Source of the DNA: Bacteroidales bacterium
GTDB taxonomy: Bacteria; Bacteroidota; Bacteroidia; Bacteroidales; P3
Assembly: GCA_016281475.1 (NCBI GenBank)
Contig: JAEEIS010000112.1
Span: forward strand, 1 to 11,588
DNA: 11,588 nucleotides
Direction of reading: 5' to 3'
The translations under genes and the position numbers were made by a program. The number at the start of each line of letters is the position of its first letter. Position 1 is the stretch's first letter. Below are positions 1 to 5,475 of this stretch, piece after piece. The notes under the pieces are model-generated. The model saw nothing but the letters and a program-made list of their open reading frames with translations. It was not told where the DNA came from and ran no database searches.

Positions 1-752
1 AGCCAGCTGCTATAGTTGCCCTGCCAGGGGATGCCCTCGCCACGGTCGAGCTCCAATATCCATCCCGCCACGTTGTCAAGGAAGTAGCGGTCGTGCGTCA
101 CCGCAATCACCGTGCCCTTGTATTGGCGCAGATGCTGTTCCAACCAGTCGATACTCTCAGCGTCAAGGTGGTTGGTAGGCTCGTCAAGCAGCAAGATGTC
201 CGGCTCCTGCAACAGCAGACGACACAATGCCACACGACGACGCTCGCCTCCGCTGAGGTTCGCCACCAGCGCATCCTCATCAGGACAACGCAGCGCATCC
301 ATAGCCCGTTCAAGACGGCTGTCGAGATTCCAAGCGTCGTATTGGTCAAGCAACTCTGTCAGCTCGCCTTGCCGTTCGCACAGCTTGTCGAAGTCGGCAT
401 CCGGCTCGCCAAAGGCGTTGTTCACCTCGTCGTATTCCTTCAGCGCGTCGACAATGGGCTGCACCGCTTCCTGCACCACCTCTTTCACCGTTTTGCTGTC
501 GTCCAGCTTGGGTTCTTGCTCCAGATAGCCCACGCTATAGCCTGGTGCAAACACCACCTCGCCTTGATAATCCTTGTCCACGCCCGCTATAATCTTCAGC
601 AACGAGGACTTACCCGAGCCGTTGAGACCGATAATACCAATCTTGGCTCCATAAAAGAAGCTCAAATAAATGTCTTTCAATATCTGGCGGCTAGGGGGAA
701 TCAGTTTGCCCACACCCACCATCGAGAAAATAATCTTTTTGTCGTCTGCCAT
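1..752 (-). CDS. ettA: Energy-dependent translational throttle EttA (ABC-F ATPase), C-terminal part outside window
   Basis: An ABC-F protein that binds the ribosomal E site and couples the ATP/ADP ratio to early elongation; it is cytosolic and has no membrane domain. The first 250 residues are present, starting at an ATG at 750-752, and the frame is still open at the window edge; family members are about 550-560 residues. The first nucleotide-binding domain is complete: Walker [10 protein letters not shown] at residues 42-50, signature LSGGE at 166-170 followed by RRRVAL, Walker [13 protein letters not shown] from 186, and the switch histidine in [11 protein letters not shown] at 220. Between Walker A and the signature lies a charged helical insertion (about 92-140) that fits the EttA 'arm' contacting L1 and the tRNA. 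A four-heptad repeat block ends 6 bases upstream of the start codon. Other ABC-F members are possible, but the N-terminus and the arm favour EttA. Confidence 0.93.
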   Translation of the reverse strand, partial: MADDKKIIFSMVGVGKLIPPSRQILKDIYLSFFYGAKIGIIGLNGSGKSSLLKIIAGVDKDYQGEVVFAPGYSVGYLEQEPKLDDSKTVKEVVQEAVQPIVDALKEYDEVNNAFGEPDADFDKLCERQGELTELLDQYDAWNLDSRLERAMDALRCPDEDALVANLSGGERRRVALCRLLLQEPDILLLDEPTNHLDAESIDWLEQHLRQYKGTVIAVTHDRYFLDNVAGWILELDRGEGIPWQGNYSSW

Positions 753-758
753 AGTCTA

Positions 759-786
759 ATTGATAATTGAAAGTTGAAAATTGAAA
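759..786 (-). repeat. Four-heptad repeat block upstream of ettA start
   Basis: Four consecutive 7-base units of the form RTTGAWA on the plus strand, so TTTCAAY-like in the transcript. The last unit ends 6 bases before the ettA ATG, occupying the place of a ribosome-binding site. The preceding gene's stop codon (817-819) is 30 bases away and, unlike at the other junctions, no left-hand heptads or core box were recognised. Confidence 0.85.
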
Positions 787-816
787 TTATTGATTCAAAT
801 ACCTTGTCCCTTACCT

Positions 817-1320
817 TTACCTCAACAGTCCGTACATATACACGTCATAAATATGCCCATCCTTCCGCACCCCGTTCCGCAGTGTCACCTCGCGGGTGAA
901 GCCCAGCTTCTCCAACATCCTTATCGAAGCTACGTTAGGACTGTACACGTTGGCCGACAGCCGTTCGTAGCCATTCTTCGCAAATGCCATCTCTATAATC
1001 TGACGGCACGCCTCATACCCCACTCCACGTCCCGTATACTCCTCCATCAGCAGGCATCCCAGCGACGCGTCGATGCTGTGCACCCCCTCTTGCGACACCA
1101 CCTGCACCTCCCCTGCCAACTCTCCGTCCACCATCACCGCGCGGTACAGGTCGCCACGTTTCTCTTCGTAACCAATAATCTGGCCGATATGGAACCTTGC
1201 GGCCTTCTTGTCCCTGTACTCGAGATAGGTATCCTCCAAATAGCTGAAGTCCACTCGGCTCAGCATCTCGGCATAGTTGGCGGCATCCCATTCATGCCAG
1301 GGCATGAGCACTACTTCCAT
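817..1320 (-). CDS. GNAT-family N-acetyltransferase, RimJ/RimL-like (downstream copy of tandem pair)
   Basis: A 167-residue cytosolic protein predicted to transfer an acetyl group from acetyl-CoA to an amine; the substrate is unknown. The acetyl-CoA pyrophosphate loop is visible as GRGVG at residues 97-101, after the strand DASLGCLL. Beyond it lies the typical RLSANVYSPNVASIRMLEKLGF stretch with Asn129 and the LGF of motif B. The length matches a single GNAT domain of the Acetyltransf_3 type. The ATG at 1318-1320 overlaps the end of the upstream GNAT gene by 10 bases, which suggests translational coupling. The C-termini of the two proteins are clearly related (VRKDGHIYD here, VRRNGMVYD there), so the pair probably arose by duplication. 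The family is certain; the substrate cannot be called. Confidence 0.9.
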   Translation of the reverse strand: MEVVLMPWHEWDAANYAEMLSRVDFSYLEDTYLEYRDKKAARFHIGQIIGYEEKRGDLYRAVMVDGELAGEVQVVSQEGVHSIDASLGCLLMEEYTGRGVGYEACRQIIEMAFAKNGYERLSANVYSPNVASIRMLEKLGFTREVTLRNGVRKDGHIYDVYMYGLLR

Positions 1321-1826
1321 ACCCTACCGTATATCAGTTCGTCATACACCATCCCGTTCCTTCTCACCGAACGCCGCCGGGTGCCTTCATATACGAACCC
1401 GTTTCTCTCCAAAATCTTGATTGCCCTGCTATTCGGGTCAAACACCCGCGCCGTCAACCGTTGGAAACGGCCTGTGCCCATCGCATCATCCACCACCTGT
1501 TTCACCACCTCGGTGCCAATGCCCCGTCCACACACTTCGGGCAGCAGCATACAGCGCAATACGCCGTCAATGTTATAGTTGTCCTCCCTTCGCGACACCC
1601 CCACGCTGCCTACCACCCTGTCGTCCCACACCACCGCCTGATGGACATCGCCGTCGTAATACACCATGTCCACCAGATCCATAATCACCCGCTCCGCCTG
1701 CACGTCCTCAAGCCCCTGGGGCAAGAAATCGTCCATATAGCGGTAGTCCGCCCGATTCGTCAGCCACTTCAAAGCCTTCGCATCGTTCAGACACCATTGT
1801 CTCAGTTTTAGCAGGTGATTCTTCAT
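1311..1826 (-). CDS. GNAT-family N-acetyltransferase, RimJ/RimL-like (upstream copy of tandem pair)
   Basis: A 171-residue acetyltransferase paralogous to the gene just downstream. The acetyl-CoA loop is GRGIG at residues 100-104 after the strand VLRCMLLPEVC, followed by LTARVFDPNSRAIKILERNGF with Asn132. The open frame extends 15 codons further upstream to 1871, but those codons lie inside the heptad repeat and would encode a tail with no match to the family. The ATG at 1824-1826, giving MKNHLLKLRQW, is therefore the better start. It lies 5 bases downstream of a four-heptad block. The stop codon lies inside the following gene (10-base overlap). A repeat junction separates it from recJ, so it may or may not share the recJ transcript. 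The substrate is unknown. Confidence 0.9.
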   Translation of the reverse strand: MKNHLLKLRQWCLNDAKALKWLTNRADYRYMDDFLPQGLEDVQAERVIMDLVDMVYYDGDVHQAVVWDDRVVGSVGVSRREDNYNIDGVLRCMLLPEVCGRGIGTEVVKQVVDDAMGTGRFQRLTARVFDPNSRAIKILERNGFVYEGTRRRSVRRNGMVYDELIYGRVWK

Positions 1827-1831
1827 TTTTC

Positions 1832-1905
1832 GTTGAGAGCTGAGAGTTGAAAGTTGAAAGTCGGCTACCAAAGTCGGTCAACTTTCAATTTTCAACTTTC
1901 AATTT
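1832..1905 (-). repeat. Heptad intergenic module between recJ and GNAT gene, forming an inverted repeat
   Basis: Read in the direction of transcription: a left block of four heptads (1905-1878, RATTGAA-like) begins 2 bases after the recJ stop codon, then an 18-base centre (1877-1860), then a right block of four heptads (1859-1832, YTYCAAC-like) that ends 5 bases before the GNAT ATG. The two blocks are complementary: TTTCAACTTTCAA at 1890-1902 is the exact reverse complement of 1847-1859, giving a 13-bp stem. The centre, read on the plus strand, has GTCGGCTACC, which resembles with one gap the GTGCGGCAGCC core of the other junctions. It might act as a recJ terminator, but no U-run follows the hairpin. 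Confidence 0.85.
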
Positions 1906-1907
1906 TA

Positions 1908-3746
1908 TTAGTTTTCGTCGAACTGCATATCCTTGACGTTCAACTGTATCTCAGTTCGTCCGTTCCAATAGTTCTCTTCCAAGGTGTAGCAGATGGTGAA
2001 TGGGTCGCCCTTCTTCACGCGGGGGAAATACTCGCCCAGCTGGAAGCCGATGGCAGGGTAGAATCCCGACCGCGAGGTGATGGAGGTGGCACTGAATTTC
2101 AAGTGGTTGCTGCCCACTATGCGGGGATAGCCCGTGTCCACCAAGTCGTGCGACACAAACACCGGCACATTGTTCTCCGGCCCGAAGGGGCTGAACTGCT
2201 TCAATATGCGCAGGAACTTGGGGGTGATATGCCTGCCGAAATCCAGCTCCGCGTCTATCTCTATCTCTGGCACCATGCTGTCCTTGGCCAGGTTCTGCTC
2301 CACCACCTGTTCGAAACGCACCTTGAACGCCTCGAAGTTCTCCGGCTTCACGCTAACGCCCGCCGCGCACTTATGCCCACCGAAATGTTCCAGCAGGTCG
2401 GCGCACTGCTCCAACGCCGTATGCACGTCAAACTCCTTGATGCTGCGGGCCGAGCCCGTAATCAGGTTGTCTGCCGACTGGGTGAAGATAATCGTAGGCT
2501 TATAGTACGCCTCCACCAGCCTCGATGCCACGATGCCCACCACGCCCTTGTGCCAGTCCTTGTCAAACAGCACTATGCTCTTCTTCCCCTTCAGCTCGGG
2601 GTTGCTCTCAATACGGCGTTTCGCCTCCTCCGTGGCGGCACTGTCCAAGTCCTTGCGCTCCGTGTTGTAGCGGTTTATCTCCTCTGCCAGCATCCCCGCC
2701 TGCGACGGGTCGTCGCTCAGCAGCAGACGCACCGAGTCGAACGCGCTCCGTATACGTCCCGCCGCATTAATGCGCGGCCCGACTAGGAACACCAAGTCCG
2801 AGATATTCAGCTCCTTGCGGAAATACGACTTATCCTCGGGGTTGTTGCGCATCTCCTCCTCCGAGCGCCGCTCGATATGGCCGTAAGTCAGTATCGACTC
2901 GATGCCCGGGCGCGGGTGGGTGTTAATCACCTTCAGGCCGTAGGCCGCCAGCACGCGGTTCTCGCCCATGATAGGCACAATGTCCGACGCGATGCTCACT
3001 GCCACCAGGTCCAGATACTTCAGCAGCGTCAGCTTCAGCCGCTCGCGCTTCTCGCGGCGCGCCTCGTCCAGTTGGTCCGCGCTGTCGCACAGCCGCACCC
3101 CCAGCCGCTGCTCCTGATGCGCCTCCACAATCTTAAACCCGATGCCGCAGCCCGACAGCTCCTTGTACGGGTAGGGGCAGTCCTGCCGCTTGGGGTCGAG
3201 CACCGCCACCGCCTCGGGAATGTTATCCCCATCGGGCAGATGGTGGTCGCCGATAATGAAGTCGATGCCAAGGCTCTTGGCATACGTCACCTGCTCTGTC
3301 GCCTTGATGCCGCAGTCCAGCGCGATAATCAGCCCCACACCCGTCTCCTTGGCATAGTCGATACCCTGGAACGAGATGCCGTAGCCCTCGCTGTCGCGGT
3401 CAGGGATGTAGAAGTCCAGGTTCCGGTGGAACGTCTGCAAATACGAGTACACCAACGCAACGGCCGAAGTGCCGTCCACGTCATAGTCACCATAAATAAG
3501 GATGCGTTCGCGCCGTCGCACCGCCTCGTTGATACGGGCAATAGCTCGATCCATATCCTTCATCATAAAAGGATCATGCAACTGATCTAGACTAGGTCGG
3601 AAGAAACATCGTGCCTCCTCAAAGGTCGAAATGCCACGTTCCACTAACAACGTAGCAATAATTTCATCAACGCCTATCTCCTCCGAAAGTTTTCTAACTA
3701 GCTCTTTGTCATATCCTTCTTTTAATATCCAACGTTTACTTTTCAT
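1908..3746 (-). CDS. recJ: Single-stranded-DNA-specific exonuclease RecJ
   Basis: A 5'-3' single-strand exonuclease of recombination, mismatch and base-excision repair; a DHH phosphoesterase using two metal ions. Its 612 residues fit the family length. DHH domain: DYDVDG at residues 87-92, DCG at 144-146, DHH at 167-169 within GDHHLPD, and LDPKR from 183, which together supply the metal ligands. GPRINAAGRI at 323-332 is also conserved. DHHA1 domain: DKDWHKGVVGIVASR at 395-409 and GGHKCAAG at 456-463. The C-terminal part has the PFGPENNVPVF segment typical of the OB-fold region. The ATG at 3744-3746 follows a candidate promoter very closely. The first ~190 bases are much poorer in GC (25/60 in 3541-3600) than the body (43/60 in 3061-3120). 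No key residue is missing, so it should be functional. Confidence 0.97.
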   Translation of the reverse strand: MKSKRWILKEGYDKELVRKLSEEIGVDEIIATLLVERGISTFEEARCFFRPSLDQLHDPFMMKDMDRAIARINEAVRRRERILIYGDYDVDGTSAVALVYSYLQTFHRNLDFYIPDRDSEGYGISFQGIDYAKETGVGLIIALDCGIKATEQVTYAKSLGIDFIIGDHHLPDGDNIPEAVAVLDPKRQDCPYPYKELSGCGIGFKIVEAHQEQRLGVRLCDSADQLDEARREKRERLKLTLLKYLDLVAVSIASDIVPIMGENRVLAAYGLKVINTHPRPGIESILTYGHIERRSEEEMRNNPEDKSYFRKELNISDLVFLVGPRINAAGRIRSAFDSVRLLLSDDPSQAGMLAEEINRYNTERKDLDSAATEEAKRRIESNPELKGKKSIVLFDKDWHKGVVGIVASRLVEAYYKPTIIFTQSADNLITGSARSIKEFDVHTALEQCADLLEHFGGHKCAAGVSVKPENFEAFKVRFEQVVEQNLAKDSMVPEIEIDAELDFGRHITPKFLRILKQFSPFGPENNVPVFVSHDLVDTGYPRIVGSNHLKFSATSITSRSGFYPAIGFQLGEYFPRVKKGDPFTICYTLEENYWNGRTEIQLNVKDMQFDEN

Positions 3747-3759
3747 TTTTTTCTGGCTG

Positions 3760-3767
3760 TAAAGATA
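3760..3767 (-). promoter_or_regulatory. Candidate Bacteroidetes-type -7 promoter element for recJ
   Basis: On the minus strand 3767-3760 reads TATCTTTA, matching the Bacteroidetes -7 consensus TAnnTTTG except for its last base. It lies downstream of long A- and T-tracts (about 3771-3798), as many promoters in this phylum do. No good TTTG -33 box was found at the expected distance. The distance to the recJ ATG is only 13 bases, so the leader would be about 10 bases or less. The call is by pattern only. Confidence 0.5.
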
Positions 3768-3865
3768 CGACTTTTTTTTTATATAAAAACTTTTTTTGTA
3801 AAAACATTTTTGCCACCCCTCAGCTGAAACAACTTTACAACCAAATTATCAGCTAGTTATCACAA

Positions 3866-4003
3866 ATGGAAAAGTTACAAAAAAACACAGGCAAATATAG
3901 CACATGTCAGCCATATAAGGGAACCCTGTCTCCACCCGTCCCGCAGCCAATAGAACCACCTCATCGCAGCCCAACTCGGTGCGTGTGCCACAGGCCCCCA
4001 TAA
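3866..4003 (+). other. Doubtful 45-codon proline-rich reading frame
   Basis: An ATG frame on the plus strand encodes a 45-residue peptide starting MEKLQKNTGKYSTCQ and rich in proline (PPVPQP, PPHR, HRPP). A 75-codon frame overlaps it on the opposite strand. No promoter or membrane segment is evident, and it runs against all the other genes. The biased peptide is more likely a by-product of a conserved or repeated DNA element than a real protein. Confidence 0.15.
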
Positions 4004-4038
4004 TAGGGTATACGACCCATTCCCATGAGATAATCTGA

Positions 4039-4057
4039 CCCAGCCCTACGGGCTGGG
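4039..4057. repeat. GC-rich perfect hairpin (8-bp stem, 3-base loop)
   Basis: CCCAGCCC at 4039-4046 pairs perfectly with GGGCTGGG at 4050-4057 around the loop TAC. No U-run follows on either strand, so it does not look like a classical rho-independent terminator. It sits in the middle of the noncoding stretch, 235 bases past the stop codon of the secreted-protein gene. Confidence 0.75.
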
Positions 4058-4162
4058 AGCACGCGAAACATCCCACTATTGCTGACTCCGACTCACACCC
4101 TCTCTCGCCCCACGTTACTCTCAGTTTCTTACTATCGATAGAAAGCTCTTGAAGTGTAGTTC

Positions 4163-4229
4163 TTCGCTCCTGTGACCGACTAACGAGCCTTTACAAACCG
4201 ACTAAGGAGCGAATAACGGCAAAGGTCAC
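4163..4229. repeat. Direct repeats plus interlocking inverted repeats downstream of the secreted-protein gene
   Basis: ACCGACTAA occurs at 4175-4183 and again at 4197-4205, exactly 22 bases apart; extended to 15 bases the copies match at 13 positions. TTCGCTCC (4163-4170) is inverted at 4206-4213 as GGAGCGAA, and GTGACC (4172-4177) is inverted at 4224-4229 as GGTCAC. The two stems interlock (first arms 4163 and 4172, second arms 4206 and 4224), the topology of an H-type pseudoknot in RNA. The spacing of the direct repeats, about two helical turns, would also suit a dimeric DNA-binding protein. Confidence 0.6.
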
Positions 4230-4292
4230 TATCAGCGAGAGACGGCTTTTAGCAACGTTTTTGTTACTATGGAAGAAGAAGATAACAGCTTT

Positions 4293-5435
4293 TTAGTCGA
4301 CATTGAACAGGCGGCCGCTGAAGGAGATGCCGACTTGCGCCTGAAGGCTGATGCCGGAGGGGCAGCCCTCGATGTCGGGGAAGGAGGAGTAGGAGACGAG
4401 CAGGCGGCTGTGGAGCGAGAGGCGGCCAAGCTCGGAGACTCGGTCGCCGCCAAAGAGACCGTTATACATGGGGAAGGAGCGTTGCTGCCAGAAGTGGCGG
4501 TAGAACTGGATGCCGACGACCGGCTCGGGACGGGCGTAGGCGAAGTTGGTTGCCCTGTCGCGAGTGTTGTGGCTGAACTCGCGGATGCCGAGGGCGGCAA
4601 AGGGTGCCAGCTGCCAGCGCAGACGGTCGACCACATGATAGCCGTAGCCGAAATGGATGGTGGCAAGTCCACAGCCCTTACCAGCAGAAAAGTGGTGGGC
4701 CGTACCGTCAGATTCGGTGAGGAGGAGCGACCGATTCGGCTCGCAATAGCCGAGGGTGCCGTCGAAGATGAAGAGGTGGCAGTTGCATGAGAAGTTGAAG
4801 CCGAGATTGAGGCCGACACCGGGCGAGAAGGCTTTGCCCAACGTGCCGGTGGAACCCGTGACACCTACGCCAAGGTACATGCCGTAGCCGAAAGGACGGG
4901 CGGTGTAGCGGGGATGATAGACAGCGGGGTATTGCGCCAGCTCGGCGGCCAACTGCCGCTCGAAGGAGGCAAGGACGGCGGTGTCGGTGCCGTCGTGCGA
5001 CAGGCTGCGGAAATTATCGATGCGGGAGCTGAGGCGGTCACCGCGGGCGGAGAACAGCCCGTCGTAGGCAAACGGGTTGGGGTCGGCATTGATGGACTGC
5101 TGTAGACGGCGGGTTTCGACCTCAAGTATGTCGAAGATGACCTGGTTGTAGCGCAGGGTGTTGTCGTCACGGTGGTCGGCAACCACCCACGAGTCGCTGT
5201 TCATCATATAGGCTTCGGCACGGTAGTAGCAGCAGCGGATACCGTCTATAGTGTCGCGCACGGGCTTGAAAGTCATGATGTAGAACATTTGGGAGCGTTC
5301 ACCAGAGGAGGGGACGGGCATAACGGTAAAGTCATCCCATGTGAGTGGGCCTTGCGACCAATAGCGTTGGTTGACCTGTGCCGAGGCGGCGAGGAAAGCT
5401 AAAAGGTAAAAACTAATAACTAAAATGCGTCTCAT
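4293..5435 (-). CDS. Secreted protein with decayed DUF922-like N-terminal domain and beta-rich C-terminal part
   Basis: A 380-residue exported protein of unknown function. The N-terminus is a signal peptide: basic MRR, a hydrophobic core and an ASAQ cleavage site near residue 20. W26 and PLTWDDF at 30-36, then SWV at 82-84 and LRYNQVIFDILEVETRRL at 94-111, follow the layout of Bacteroidetes DUF922-like proteins, in which the second motif usually reads like HEQxHFDI. Here both histidines and the glutamate are replaced (Y, N, I), so a metal or catalytic role is probably lost. From about 182 the sequence alternates aromatic and small residues (YGMYLGVGV, GVGLNLGFNF, IHFGYGYHVV, LQAQVGISFSG), suggesting an outer-membrane beta-barrel or beta-sandwich. 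It follows the ABC permease by 40 bases that contain a perfect hairpin. The family assignment rests on motif memory. Confidence 0.8.
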   Translation of the reverse strand: MRRILVISFYLLAFLAASAQVNQRYWSQGPLTWDDFTVMPVPSSGERSQMFYIMTFKPVRDTIDGIRCCYYRAEAYMMNSDSWVVADHRDDNTLRYNQVIFDILEVETRRLQQSINADPNPFAYDGLFSARGDRLSSRIDNFRSLSHDGTDTAVLASFERQLAAELAQYPAVYHPRYTARPFGYGMYLGVGVTGSTGTLGKAFSPGVGLNLGFNFSCNCHLFIFDGTLGYCEPNRSLLLTESDGTAHHFSAGKGCGLATIHFGYGYHVVDRLRWQLAPFAALGIREFSHNTRDRATNFAYARPEPVVGIQFYRHFWQQRSFPMYNGLFGGDRVSELGRLSLHSRLLVSYSSFPDIEGCPSGISLQAQVGISFSGRLFNVD

Positions 5436-5445
5436 AATGTGATTT

Positions 5446-5473
5446 TATGGGCGTACACGGGGGTACGCCCATA
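5446..5473. repeat. Perfect 11-bp inverted repeat between permease and secreted-protein genes
   Basis: TATGGGCGTAC at 5446-5456 is exactly inverted at 5463-5473 with a 6-base loop. It fills nearly the whole 40-base gap: it starts 2 bases after the permease stop codon and ends 10 bases before the next ATG. No U-run follows in the transcript (AAAATC), so it is not a standard intrinsic terminator. It could be a 3' stabiliser, a weak terminator or a structure limiting translation of the downstream gene. Confidence 0.85.
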
Positions 5474-5475
5474 CG

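Larger units (their letters stand above)
3747..4292. other. 546-base region without a convincing gene; structured intergenic DNA
   Basis: Between the stop of the secreted-protein gene and recJ no reading frame is convincing. Features seen, from high to low coordinates: a cluster of direct and inverted repeats (4163-4229), a perfect 10-bp palindrome CTATCGATAG (4132-4141), a GC-rich 8-bp hairpin (4039-4057), two overlapping short frames on opposite strands (75 codons on the minus strand at 3849-4076 and 45 codons on the plus strand at 3866-4003), TTATCA repeated at 3846-3851 and 3857-3862, and the A/T-tract promoter region of recJ. It could be the remains of a small mobile element, a noncoding RNA gene or a long regulatory region. 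Confidence 0.6.

Noticed and set aside
93..770. A 225-codon open frame on the plus strand
   Set aside because: Entirely opposite the ettA coding sequence, whose Walker and signature motifs are intact.
759..786. Heptad blocks as a CRISPR array or phase-variation tract
   Set aside because: Units are 7 bases without spacers, and copy number is constant at four rather than variable as in slipping tracts; no cas genes are present.
1854..2786. A 310-codon open frame on the plus strand
   Set aside because: Antisense to recJ, which has all its catalytic motifs; the frame starts inside the heptad repeat and its product resembles no family.
3849..4076. A 75-codon minus-strand frame between the secreted-protein gene and recJ
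   Set aside because: Low-complexity product with no recognisable domain or start context; it contains the GC-rich hairpin and overlaps a frame on the other strand. Kept only as part of the noncoding region.
4232..4864. A 210-codon minus-strand frame rich in Ser, Pro and Ala
   Set aside because: It overlaps the secreted-protein gene in another frame; the low-complexity composition and lack of domains mark it as a frame-shifted shadow.
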